Shown here: in pieces, positions 35,552 to 44,237 of the stretch
How positions within the stretch are numbered: the stretch's first letter is position 1
Layout: each line of letters begins with the position of its first letter
Assembly: GCF_000018285.1 (NCBI RefSeq)
Contig: NC_009901.1
Span: 2,417,001-2,481,000, forward strand
Direction of reading: 5' to 3'
DNA from: Shewanella pealeana ATCC 700345
GTDB taxonomy: Bacteria; Pseudomonadota; Gammaproteobacteria; Enterobacterales; Shewanellaceae
DNA: 64,000 nt
Position numbers and translations under genes: made by a program
The notes under the pieces: model-generated
Databases searched by the model: none
Told to the model about the DNA's origin: nothing
What the model saw: only the letters and a program-made list of their open reading frames with translations

Positions 35552-37966
35552 TCACACATGTGTACTGTTATGCATTGCGTACCAAAGCTGACCTAGGGCA
35601 ATACCTGCATCATTTATTGGTACTTTTTCACTTGAAAGCAGGCGATTCCCTTGGGCACTCAATTGTTTTTCACACCGCTCGAGTAGATAACGATTTTGAA
35701 ATACGCCGCCGCAAAGTACGATTGGGGTATCGAGGTAGTCTTTAGCACACTCACATAACATATTGCTCAAAGCGTCCATAAACGCTTTAGCGATTTGCGC
35801 AATGCGATATTGGCTTAGTGGGGCTTCAGTTACTCGCTCTATAATCTGGTGTAACAGCTCTGAGCTATCCCACTGGGAATTAACCCGTTCTATATTAAAT
35901 TGAATGGTTTGTTTGCTATCAATATTTTTCAGCTTAACTTGGTTCTCTAGGCTATTGGCTGCTGTTTCAATCAAGATCCCAGCTTGTCCTTCATAGACAG
36001 TTTCATTGATTAGTCCAAGAACAACCGCGACAGCATCAAACAATCTACCAATTGATGAGGTCTTGATGCAGTTGTCAGACTGCCAAAGTTTAACAAGGTT
36101 GTTAAACATCATCGGTGAAAGCCTGTTAAACGCTGCAAGGTTAAGATCTTTAATTTCTTGTGGTGAATACTTTTCAAGCAAGATAGCGAGCAAGAGCCTA
36201 GTAGGCTGCTTGATTGCTTGCTCGCCGCCAATAAGTGCAAAGTTTTTAAGATGAGCGATACGCCGATATTGGTTTACGTCACAGTAAAGCGCTTCTCCCC
36301 CCCATAATGTTGTGTCATCACCTAAACCTGTGCCATCGAAGCTAAAGCCAAGGACTGGAGTGGTCACCTTATTTACGGCCATGACACTCAGTACATGGGC
36401 GAAGTGATGTTGAACCGAGCTTGTGTTAGCCACATTTTGGGCTAAAGCCCACCGACTGGTGGTGTAATCTGGATGACTGTCATGAACCAGTCGGTCGGCA
36501 CTAAATCCATATAATCTTGAGAATGTATTCAGTGTATGGTGAAAATATTCCTCGGCTTCGATAGATAGCAGATCACCAATATGAGGACTGACAAATAGGT
36601 TATGATCAAATCCAAAACAGATGCTGTTTTTTTGCTGGGCACCGAGAGCAAGAATGCTCTCTGAGAGGGGGGCTTCGCTATATACAGAAAGTGGTGCATA
36701 GCCTCTGGCTAAGCGTAGAACCTGCAATTTATCGTTGATCAGCTGAACAACACTGTCATCGCAACCATTCAAAATAGGCCGATCGTGATCGAGAATATTG
36801 TCGATCACATGGGCCAGTTTAGTCTTGATGGTTTGGCTATCAGTGATGATAGGCTCACCCGCTAAGTTAGCACTGGTCATGACTAAAGGTCGCTTAACGC
36901 CGCTGAGTAACAGTTGATGTAAAGGCGTATATGGCAGAAATATACCGAGTCTGTCTATCTCTGGGGCAACTAAGTCACTCAGCTCTAATGTTGAGCCTTT
37001 TTGGGCATTAGGTTGAGCATTAGTATTGAAATCAGAATCAGAGGCGAATTTTGTATGAGCATCGAGTGCCGTCACTTTACGCATCAGTGTAATAGGGCGC
37101 TCGGCACTGCTTAAAGTTGACCACTCTGCTTGGCTGCCACTCACTAATTTCGCAGCGGCTTCGATATTTTCAACCATGACGGCAAAAGGTTTTGCTGGGC
37201 GACATTTTCGCTGTCTTAAGCGCTCAACGCTTTGATCGTTAGTGGCATCACAGACTAAATGAAAGCCTCCAATGCCCTTAATAGCTAATATTTTCCCCTC
37301 AATTAATGCGTTGATCGCACTCTCTAGTGCATCAGCTTTAACGCTTAACTCACTAAGGTCGGCTTGTTTGAAACTTAACTGAGGACCACACCTAGGACAA
37401 CTCACTGGTTGGGCGTGGTATCGTCTGTCCATTGGGTCTAAATACGCCCGTTCACAATCAGGGCACATGGAAAAACTAGCCATAGCTGTGTTGGGTCTAT
37501 CGTAGGGCAGCGCATTGATCAGCGAATACCTTGGGCCACAATTTGTACAATTGGTGAACGGGTATCTGAAATGGCGGTTATTTGGGTCTCTTATGTCATC
37601 AAAGCAATCGCTACAGGTGCATTTATCGGATGATACTGCGACTACGGCTTGGCAATCTTTTTTACTATGTATGATCTCAAAGACATTACAGCCGTCAATA
37701 ATTGGCACACTAGTGGCACTAACACTATCAATACGAGCGAGGGGAGGCGGTTGATCTCTAAGGGCGCTTTCAAACTTGGCGAGGGCAACAGCGTGCCCCT
37801 GAACCTCAATGGTGACTCCTTTACTGTTATTAAGTACGCTACCAGTAAGATTTAACTCCTGAGCTAAACGGTAAACATAGGGACGAAAACCGACACCTTG
37901 AACGATGCCGGTGATCTTTACACATAAACGACTTTTAGTCAGATTCTTAGTCATGGATACAGTCAC
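35552..37966 (-). CDS. hypF: Carbamoyltransferase HypF
   Basis: An 804-residue cytoplasmic enzyme that transfers carbamoyl from carbamoyl phosphate to HypE. Domains in order: acylphosphatase (GIVQGVGFRPYVYRLA), zinc fingers (CTCSDCFDDI, then CTNCGPRYS; CPDCERAY, then CPRCGPQ), YrdC-like (IKGIGGFHLVCDATN, CRPAKPFAVM) and a Kae1-like C-terminal domain (VQHHFAHVLSVM, then LCGGVFQNRYLLERC). All catalytic parts look intact. A GTG at 37966 or an ATG at 37954 could be the start; neither has a strong ribosome-binding site. It follows the HypF-like gene by six bases. Confidence 0.95.
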   Translation of the reverse strand: MTVSMTKNLTKSRLCVKITGIVQGVGFRPYVYRLAQELNLTGSVLNNSKGVTIEVQGHAVALAKFESALRDQPPPLARIDSVSATSVPIIDGCNVFEIIHSKKDCQAVVAVSSDKCTCSDCFDDIRDPNNRHFRYPFTNCTNCGPRYSLINALPYDRPNTAMASFSMCPDCERAYLDPMDRRYHAQPVSCPRCGPQLSFKQADLSELSVKADALESAINALIEGKILAIKGIGGFHLVCDATNDQSVERLRQRKCRPAKPFAVMVENIEAAAKLVSGSQAEWSTLSSAERPITLMRKVTALDAHTKFASDSDFNTNAQPNAQKGSTLELSDLVAPEIDRLGIFLPYTPLHQLLLSGVKRPLVMTSANLAGEPIITDSQTIKTKLAHVIDNILDHDRPILNGCDDSVVQLINDKLQVLRLARGYAPLSVYSEAPLSESILALGAQQKNSICFGFDHNLFVSPHIGDLLSIEAEEYFHHTLNTFSRLYGFSADRLVHDSHPDYTTSRWALAQNVANTSSVQHHFAHVLSVMAVNKVTTPVLGFSFDGTGLGDDTTLWGGEALYCDVNQYRRIAHLKNFALIGGEQAIKQPTRLLLAILLEKYSPQEIKDLNLAAFNRLSPMMFNNLVKLWQSDNCIKTSSIGRLFDAVAVVLGLINETVYEGQAGILIETAANSLENQVKLKNIDSKQTIQFNIERVNSQWDSSELLHQIIERVTEAPLSQYRIAQIAKAFMDALSNMLCECAKDYLDTPIVLCGGVFQNRYLLERCEKQLSAQGNRLLSSEKVPINDAGIALGQLWYAMHNSTHV

Positions 37967-37972
37967 TGCTAC

Positions 37973-39736
37973 TTAGTGTCTACGCTGCTTAAGATACAAT
38001 GCACCTACTGCAATATTCAGCCCATCAAGATCCATCTGTGGATTAGTGTTGAGGCTAAAGTTCTTCCCAAGACGCAGGACGACTCTTTGTGCTAGAACCT
38101 CATTAGCAAAACTATTACCGGCGATCACAACGGACTTAATATTGATATTTTGATCCAGATGCTCAATCCAGTTACAAATATAATCAGCAAAAGAGTCATG
38201 CATACCAAAGGCGAGTTTGTCGACGTTTTCTTCTTCTGCGAGTCTAAAGCTGATAATACTGCCTAAAGTCTTGCACCAATTAAGGCTTCTAAATGCTTCA
38301 CCTCGAGTTAATGGGAAATCGACCCGGGGGGCATTGGCTCCTTTATGACACATGGCGCGGGCGACTACAAAATCGCAAAGCTCCGTTTTGCTTAATGCCC
38401 TCGTTTGGTTTGTTTGACTTGTTGCGCCAAGAAATATTGCTGCAATGGCCCATAAAGTTTCAATATTATCAGTTGGTTGGGTAAGCTTTAAGGAGAGAAG
38501 TTTTAAGTAATCATCTGGATAAAGAGTTTTAAATTTATCCAATAGTGTTTTCTGCGGCGAGAGCTCAAGATGATGCACTATGTCGTAGCCATTATCGGGT
38601 AAACTTGGAAACTCGAAAAATAGCTCAAGTTGCTGTTTGCCATCTAAAGTGACTATCTGAGTCTTACTTGTATTACTGAAATATAAGGCTGCGATGTTCT
38701 TCGGTTTCTTATCATTAATCGTTGCAGCATGCAGTGCACAATTTGCGGCATTATTGATAGGTGTTATAGCATTGCCTTGATTGACACTGTGCTTATCTGC
38801 GGTGATCTCAATATGTTTTTCAGTCCAGTGCGCTTGGTAGTTTCCTGCTTGAGCATCATCGTGTAAAGGTTGACGAACCGCATTGATGAAGAGCTTTTGG
38901 GCCGATGACGGCGTATCAATCAATGACCATTTAGCCTCAACCATAGCAATCTTAGGGTTTTGACTGTTAGCAATATAGACGTAATCAATGCCTTGTTGGC
39001 GCATGATTTCGCAGATCACCAGTAATAAGCGCGACTTGGCGAAACAGAGCTCATATATGGGCTGCTTGAGTCGAGTATGGCTACTGATTGGTCGCGCTTT
39101 AATGAAAGGCTTTTCAATACTCGAAAGCGCCAGTATTTGGCTATCGTTAACACAGAAGTGTGCGTGCAAATTATTTGGATTACAGATCACCAATTGCTGA
39201 CGAGCTTCAAGGGATTGGTTTTCAATGGGTTGGAAACTGATAATGGTACCGAAGCCATTATTCCCTTGTGGGAGCTCTATCGAGCCTAATTTATCGAGCT
39301 TTTTCACTAGCGCTCTGGCATCGGCTAAGGAAACCGCTTGCTCATCGGCAGATATGCGGGTGTGAGCCATGCAGCAAGGGCAGTTAAATCCTATTTCTCC
39401 AAAGTGGGCAGCTTGATTATCACCAAGCTGGGGTTGGCAATGCTGACAATACTCAAGTTCTAGCTCAGTTGTTTCGAGAAGTTTTTTTGTACCACATGGC
39501 GTTTCGATAGCACTGATCTGTGGCTTTACTAGCCAAGTAGAAATTAAGAAATCATTAGCTATAGCGTCGGCGAGAGCTTCAAGTTGACTCTGTTCACCTT
39601 TAGCCTCGATATAATAAAGGTTATCGTTTTTTCCTATGGTTACATCATACTGTTCGTTTTGCAGGTATTGATTGCAAAGGTGTGCGTAAAAAGGGACTTC
39701 ACGGGTACAATTAAATTCAAATCTAATATTCTTCAT
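37973..39736 (-). CDS. HypF-like hydrogenase maturation protein (possibly HydE-type)
   Basis: A 587-residue protein between the protease gene and hypF. Its C-terminus (VIAGNSFANEVLAQRVVLRLGK, ending LNIAVGALYLKQ) matches the Kae1-like end of HypF, where the neighbour has LCGGVFQNRYLLERC. A CxxC...CPCC cluster near residues 97-122 resembles a reduced HypF zinc finger. I do not see the acylphosphatase motif, the YrdC motif or the HxxxH pair. It is thus a degenerate HypF relative. By operon position it could correspond to HydE of the Wolinella/Helicobacter hydABCDE operons; that match is inferred. It overlaps hyaD by 14 bases. Confidence 0.7.
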   Translation of the reverse strand: MKNIRFEFNCTREVPFYAHLCNQYLQNEQYDVTIGKNDNLYYIEAKGEQSQLEALADAIANDFLISTWLVKPQISAIETPCGTKKLLETTELELEYCQHCQPQLGDNQAAHFGEIGFNCPCCMAHTRISADEQAVSLADARALVKKLDKLGSIELPQGNNGFGTIISFQPIENQSLEARQQLVICNPNNLHAHFCVNDSQILALSSIEKPFIKARPISSHTRLKQPIYELCFAKSRLLLVICEIMRQQGIDYVYIANSQNPKIAMVEAKWSLIDTPSSAQKLFINAVRQPLHDDAQAGNYQAHWTEKHIEITADKHSVNQGNAITPINNAANCALHAATINDKKPKNIAALYFSNTSKTQIVTLDGKQQLELFFEFPSLPDNGYDIVHHLELSPQKTLLDKFKTLYPDDYLKLLSLKLTQPTDNIETLWAIAAIFLGATSQTNQTRALSKTELCDFVVARAMCHKGANAPRVDFPLTRGEAFRSLNWCKTLGSIISFRLAEEENVDKLAFGMHDSFADYICNWIEHLDQNINIKSVVIAGNSFANEVLAQRVVLRLGKNFSLNTNPQMDLDGLNIAVGALYLKQRRH

Positions 39737-40280
39737 CTACAGTTAAGCCACGTTTATAAGAGTCGGGAATGAGACTGTTAATATCAATGTTTGCAATACG
39801 TTGGTGAGTAACGCCTAAAGAGTCCATGTGGCTCAGTAGCGTTTTTTCCATTAAAGGCACGGCGGCCAGGATCTGCTCGGTTAATCCAAGCGTCATAGGC
39901 TCAAGAACCGTAGGGGTAACACCTAGCACGAAGGTTTTGGGTCTATCACCGACCATTTCCATCATAATCAGGGTTTGTAGCATTTCAACTTCATGGGCAC
40001 TACCTTGCCAATCAATCTCGGAAGGGGCCTTGTCGAAGTCGAAGAAATACACTTCACCTGGAGCGACACCGTTAGCATTCACAGTGTCAACAACGATAAG
40101 ATAGTCGTATTGGCAAAGTGTGGGAATAAGACCTTGGGCAAGCGTTCCACCATCAAGCAGATCAAGTTGATGGGTTTGATGATGGAAGCGGTAGTTTTCT
40201 TGGATGTAATTGACGAAATGTACGCCGATGCCCTCATCGGCGTACAGGACATTGCCAATACCAAGTAGCAATATCTTCAT
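39723..40280 (-). CDS. hyaD: Hydrogenase large-subunit maturation endopeptidase
   Basis: A 185-residue protease that removes the C-terminal peptide of HyaB once nickel is in place. The HybD/HyaD fold is clear: LLLGIGNVLYADEGIGVHFV with the nickel-sensing Glu of DEGIG, LDGGTLAQGLIP, and the SAHEVEMLQTL histidine region. It lies nine bases after the cytochrome b gene in the hya operon. Confidence 0.93.
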   Translation of the reverse strand: MKILLLGIGNVLYADEGIGVHFVNYIQENYRFHHQTHQLDLLDGGTLAQGLIPTLCQYDYLIVVDTVNANGVAPGEVYFFDFDKAPSEIDWQGSAHEVEMLQTLIMMEMVGDRPKTFVLGVTPTVLEPMTLGLTEQILAAVPLMEKTLLSHMDSLGVTHQRIANIDINSLIPDSYKRGLTVDEEY

Positions 40281-40289
40281 GTTTTCCTT

Positions 40290-40958
40290 TTATTTTTTCT
40301 TATGGTAATCATAACCAGAGACGATAGAGTCAACAGAGTTATGCTTAAAGCGAATACCAGACCAAACTGCCATATACACATGTATTACCACAAAGATGAT
40401 AAATACCCATGTAAGATAGTGGTGCCAGATCCGAACCGGTGCTAATCCACCCATCAAAGCTGTTATCCAGTTAGCCATTGGCGCAAGTAAGCCACCAAGA
40501 CCTTCGTGATATACATTGGCATACAAGACTAGGCCTGTAATGCAGATTAATAACGCAACTACAGAGATTGCTAGGTAAGTCACGAACTGTAGTGGACCAT
40601 ATACCCCGGCTTTGTCTAAATGTCCCATCCAAAGATAGGACTTAAGCTGGGTGATCCAACTCTTCACGCTCATCACATCTTTAAATGAACGTCGCTCGAT
40701 GTCACTCTTACCAAAAAAGAACAGGTAAGCGCGGACTATGGTTATTGCGACTAAAATAAATCCAAAGATCTGATGAGCCGCACGAATATAGCCTTGCACT
40801 AGTACATCGGAGTTATCAGGTGCAACCAGAAATGGCCACGAGATGTAAAACCCAGTTATTACCAGTACAAGTATGGCTAAGGCTCTTAGCCAGTGAAATA
40901 TCCTTATTGCAGCACCAAAGATCAGTTCCCTTTGGTAGGGCGCAGATTGAGTTGCCAT
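40290..40958 (-). CDS. hyaC: Ni/Fe-hydrogenase b-type cytochrome subunit
   Basis: A 222-residue membrane cytochrome that takes electrons from the periplasmic hydrogenase dimer and reduces quinone. Four transmembrane helices are evident (about 18-42, 56-80, 120-145, 175-200), with histidines suited to two b hemes in IFHWLRA, AAHQIFGF, WHHYLTW and VIHVYMAV. It is 14 bases after hyaB. Confidence 0.94.
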   Translation of the reverse strand: MATQSAPYQRELIFGAAIRIFHWLRALAILVLVITGFYISWPFLVAPDNSDVLVQGYIRAAHQIFGFILVAITIVRAYLFFFGKSDIERRSFKDVMSVKSWITQLKSYLWMGHLDKAGVYGPLQFVTYLAISVVALLICITGLVLYANVYHEGLGGLLAPMANWITALMGGLAPVRIWHHYLTWVFIIFVVIHVYMAVWSGIRFKHNSVDSIVSGYDYHKKK

Positions 40959-40972
40959 ACTATCCCCCTTGA

Positions 40973-42676
40973 TTAAAATCCGTTGGGATCAATTTTAAAT
41001 TCACCTAGGTTTTGGCCTTTGTAATCCATTACGTGTACAGCACACGCCATACAAGGGTCAAAAGAGTGAATAATACGGATAACTTCTAAAGGCTTAGTAG
41101 GATCTTCAAGCTTTAAGCCAATAAGTGAGGCTTCATAAGGTCCCATTTTGCCCTGTGCATCTACGGGACCCGCATTCCAAGTTGTCGGCACTACCGCTTG
41201 GTAGTTCTCAACTAAGCCCCCCTTGATGCGGATCCAGTGACTAAGCATGCCGCGCGGCGCTTCAATCATGGCATGGCCAACATACTCTTTGCTGGAATCT
41301 ATCTCAGGTTTCACGTAAGTGGCTTCGTCCGACTGCATGTTGGTTAGCATTGCATCGAATGTCTTAAGACCCTCTTCGGCAACGATAACCGTTTGCAGCA
41401 TACGTGCGGCGGTGCGGCCCAATGTGGTGAATAATGCTCCAACGGGGAGGCCAGTCGCTTCCAGTAAACCATTTACTGAGTCAACAACGACTTGGTTACC
41501 ACGAGCATAGCTAACTAATAGGCTTGCCAGTGGGCCCACTTCGACAGGTTCACCGTTGTAACGTGGTGACTTAACCCAAGTATACTTACCGTCGCCATCG
41601 ACAGTCGGTAACTTACCGTAAACGGTATCTCTTTCAACAAAGCCTGTGTAATCAGGAACTGTTGTACCGTCATATGGATGCTGTGGGCCGTCAGCCTTAT
41701 ACCAAGCGTGAGTCGCATCTTCTGCAATCATGTCTGGATCTAAGTCACTCACATTTCCAAGATCGCCATTCATGATAACGCCTTGGTTAAACATGTACTG
41801 GCCATCACTTAACAGGAAGTCTTCAGTTGCGAGGAAGTTCTTAACGTTTACGCCACCGAGAACACTTGGTTCAGCGCCAAATGCAGCAGCCGCCATCACG
41901 ATGTCTGCTTTATAAGCGCGGATAATAAAGTCTTGAACGATTTGATGTTTTTGCTTCCACTCTTGCAAGCGAGCAGGGCTTAGCATGTCGCGTACTGAAG
42001 TGACACCACCGACAACGATTGATTGTGGGTGAGGCGACTTACCACCGAAGATAGCTAGCATCTCTGCTGCGATACGCTGAATTTCTAGTGCTTTTAAGTA
42101 ATGCGATAGAGCAATTAGGTTTTGCTCTGGGGTGAACTTATAGGTGCCATTACCCCAGTATGCATTTGCGAATGGGCCTAACTTACCAGTTTCAACAAGA
42201 CCAGCTACACGCTCTTGTACTGCGCGAAGATCGCCTTCACCTGCAGCGATAGGGTTAGCGGTGTACTTCATTGCTTCTTGCGCGGCTAGCGCTGGATCGG
42301 CGCTCAATGCTGAAACTACATCGACCCAATCTAGGCCGTGAAGGTGATAGAAATGCACGATATGGTCATGCATATAAAGCGATGTTTGCATTAAGCTTCT
42401 AAGGTATTTTGCATTGAGTGGAATTTTTACGCCCAATGCATTTTCTACCGCTTCTGTACCGCAGCGATAGTGTGAATAGGTACACACGCCGCAAATACGT
42501 TGAACGATGAGGCCAACATCCATAGGTGTACGGCCTTTTAAAATGACTTCAATGCCGCGCCACAAAGTAGAAGATGACCAGGCTTTCTGAATAACATTAT
42601 TTTCGTCGACTTCGACTTCGACTCGTAGATGTCCTTCAATACGAGTGATTGGATCTATGACTACACGTTTACTCAT
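40973..42676 (-). CDS. hyaB: [NiFe]-hydrogenase large subunit
   Basis: The 567-residue catalytic subunit that carries the NiFe(CN)2CO site. The L1 motif RICGVCTYSH (Cys62, Cys65) and L2 motif DPCMACAVH provide the four nickel-binding cysteines. Maturation should cut after the L2 histidine, removing the 19-residue tail VMDYKGQNLGEFKIDPNGF. The sequence is most like the Shewanella and epsilonproteobacterial uptake or bidirectional periplasmic hydrogenases (group 1). It starts two bases after hyaA. Confidence 0.96.
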   Translation of the reverse strand: MSKRVVIDPITRIEGHLRVEVEVDENNVIQKAWSSSTLWRGIEVILKGRTPMDVGLIVQRICGVCTYSHYRCGTEAVENALGVKIPLNAKYLRSLMQTSLYMHDHIVHFYHLHGLDWVDVVSALSADPALAAQEAMKYTANPIAAGEGDLRAVQERVAGLVETGKLGPFANAYWGNGTYKFTPEQNLIALSHYLKALEIQRIAAEMLAIFGGKSPHPQSIVVGGVTSVRDMLSPARLQEWKQKHQIVQDFIIRAYKADIVMAAAAFGAEPSVLGGVNVKNFLATEDFLLSDGQYMFNQGVIMNGDLGNVSDLDPDMIAEDATHAWYKADGPQHPYDGTTVPDYTGFVERDTVYGKLPTVDGDGKYTWVKSPRYNGEPVEVGPLASLLVSYARGNQVVVDSVNGLLEATGLPVGALFTTLGRTAARMLQTVIVAEEGLKTFDAMLTNMQSDEATYVKPEIDSSKEYVGHAMIEAPRGMLSHWIRIKGGLVENYQAVVPTTWNAGPVDAQGKMGPYEASLIGLKLEDPTKPLEVIRIIHSFDPCMACAVHVMDYKGQNLGEFKIDPNGF

Positions 42677-42678
42677 GA

Positions 42679-43815
42679 TTATTCCTCTTCAGATTTGGCA
42701 AAAATACTGGCGACAGCGTGGGCGCCAATTCCGACTGCGGTTGCACCTAGAATGACCGCGCCGACAGTGTCGCTTGTCGCATCTAGACCATGCAGTAATT
42801 GCCTTCCTAAAGGTTTCTCAAAATCAGCCATATCGTCCCAGAAGTTTGGCTCAGAGCAGCCGATACAGCCGTGACCGGCAAGCACTGGCCAACTGGTATG
42901 GTGGTTGAATCTTTCGGTTGGACAGTTGTTATAGGTGTAAGGACCCTTACAGCCAACCTTATAGAGGCAATAGCCATCTTTTGCGCCCTGGTCGCCGAAC
43001 TCTTCAACAAACTCGCCAGCATCAAAACGGCCACGACGCTCGCAGTTATCGTGAACGCGAGCACCGTATGCCCACTTAGGACGGTTAAACATATCAAGGG
43101 CAGGTAACTTACCAAACATGATGAAATACATCAGCGTGCCGACGATGTTTTTCTCACTTGGTGGGCAGCCACCTAAGTTAATAACGGTTCTATCAACGAC
43201 TTCGTAAACACCTTTGGCCCCTGTTGGGTTAGGTGCGGCAGCTTGAATACCGCCAAAGGCAGCGCACGTACCGACAGAAATAATTGCTGCAGCGCCTTCG
43301 GCAGCTTCTTTAATGATATGCAGGCCAGTATGGCCTTTACAGCCCACCGTTAAGTAAGCGCCATTATTTGCAGTAGGAACTGCGCCCTCAACAGCAAGCA
43401 GATAGTTACCCTTGTAGGCTGATAATGCGTGCTCAAGATTTTCTTCTGCTTGCCAGCCAGCTGCGGCCATTAAGGTTTCATGGTACTCAAGAGAGACATG
43501 ATTAAAGATTAGGGTATCTAAGTTAGGTGTGTCGGTACGGATTAGCGACTCACTGCAGCCTGTACATTCGGCCATGTGTAACCAAACAAGCGGGACTCGG
43601 TCTGCAAGTTCGGCAGCTTCAGCAACTAAAGTACTAAAGGGTAAGGGTAAAGCTAACATGGCGGTAACGGCAGCGCTCCACTTCATAAAGTCGCGACGAG
43701 TAATGCCATTTTGTTCCATTTTTTGCTGTAGCGTTTCACCAGTACGGGGCTGTAGCTTGCGAAGTTGTTCCATTCGCGCCACACCTTGTTGGTAAAGGGC
43801 TTCATGTGTTTCCAT
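42679..43815 (-). CDS. hyaA: [NiFe]-hydrogenase small subunit, Tat-exported
   Basis: The 378-residue iron-sulfur subunit exported with HyaB by the Tat pathway: the twin-arginine signal is ITRRDFMKWSA (Arg40-Arg41). Cluster ligands include AECTGCSES (Cys84, Cys87), VGTC, GGCPPSEKN, and the medial/distal ligands in YKVGCKGPYTYNNCP and HGCIGCSEP. A C-terminal helix (DTVGAVILGATAVGIGAHAVASIF) anchors it. It has CTGC and FGGIQ where oxygen-tolerant enzymes have CTCC and WGCVQ, so the standard oxygen-sensitive type is predicted. First gene of the operon. Confidence 0.96.
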   Translation of the reverse strand: METHEALYQQGVARMEQLRKLQPRTGETLQQKMEQNGITRRDFMKWSAAVTAMLALPLPFSTLVAEAAELADRVPLVWLHMAECTGCSESLIRTDTPNLDTLIFNHVSLEYHETLMAAAGWQAEENLEHALSAYKGNYLLAVEGAVPTANNGAYLTVGCKGHTGLHIIKEAAEGAAAIISVGTCAAFGGIQAAAPNPTGAKGVYEVVDRTVINLGGCPPSEKNIVGTLMYFIMFGKLPALDMFNRPKWAYGARVHDNCERRGRFDAGEFVEEFGDQGAKDGYCLYKVGCKGPYTYNNCPTERFNHHTSWPVLAGHGCIGCSEPNFWDDMADFEKPLGRQLLHGLDATSDTVGAVILGATAVGIGAHAVASIFAKSEEE

Positions 43816-43859
43816 GGTTAAACCTTTTTTTGTTTTTAAGGAATTTGCTCAACGAAAAC

Positions 43860-43901
43860 AGTCTAGGCCTCAAAAGCTAGGGTCTTATTGATATGAGTCA
43901 A
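43860..43901 (-). promoter_or_regulatory. Predicted FNR-activated hya promoter
   Basis: TTGAT-ATGA-GTCAA (43888-43901) matches nine of ten FNR positions. A -10-like TAGACT lies on the minus strand at 43860-43865, giving a start near 43853, 41.5 bases from the FNR centre and 38 bases before hyaA. The regulator (EtrA in Shewanella) is inferred. Confidence 0.62.
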
Positions 43902-43948
43902 GATTTTGAGTTCTTTGGGGGATACTACACAGACCAGTCGTGACTCAG

Positions 43949-43962
43949 TTGAGCTAGATCAT
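43949..43962 (-). promoter_or_regulatory. Second, weaker FNR-like box
   Basis: TTGAG-CTAG-ATCAT matches eight of ten positions, 61 bases upstream of the first box centre. It may be an accessory site for the hya promoter or a chance match. Confidence 0.3.
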
Positions 43963-44007
43963 TAAATGGGTTTTCAGCGGGACATTATGACCCTATTTAT
44001 TTCGAAA

Positions 44008-44023
44008 GGTGATCGTGGTCACG
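44008..44023 (-). promoter_or_regulatory. CRP-like site upstream of hyaA
   Basis: GGTGA-TCGTGG-TCACG keeps the core GTGA-N6-TCAC of the CRP consensus. It lies about 200 bases upstream of hyaA. In Shewanella, CRP is an important activator of anaerobic respiration genes; use of this site is inferred. Confidence 0.4.
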
Positions 44024-44170
44024 TAAATTGGAGGTGTTTGTATTTAACAATGGCTTAACTAAGTATCTCCTTATAAATGTATGATTTAAAAAGGGTAGAT
44101 TACTTTAGTTGACTTTAAAGTTGTCAGTTTGTTGTTGACTGTGTACTGAATTTGATTGGGGAATGCTTAA

Positions 44171-44204
44171 TAAAAAAGCCTCTGACATAAATGTGAGAGG
44201 CTTT
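44171..44204 (-). terminator. Rho-independent terminator of asnS
   Basis: AAAGCCTCT (44175-44183) pairs with AGAGGCTTT (44196-44204); on the minus strand the stem is followed by TTTTTTA. It starts about 34 bases beyond the asnS stop codon. Confidence 0.88.
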
Positions 44205-44237
44205 ATTGTTTAATCGTGTAGCTAAACGCTTATTCGA

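Larger units (their letters stand above)
43816..44237. promoter_or_regulatory. 422-base region between asnS and hyaA
   Basis: Contains, in the reading direction of both flanking genes, the asnS terminator, a CRP-like site, two FNR-like boxes and the predicted hyaA promoter. The rest is AT-rich and no open frame was recognised. A plain AAAGG box precedes the hyaA start. Confidence 0.6.
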
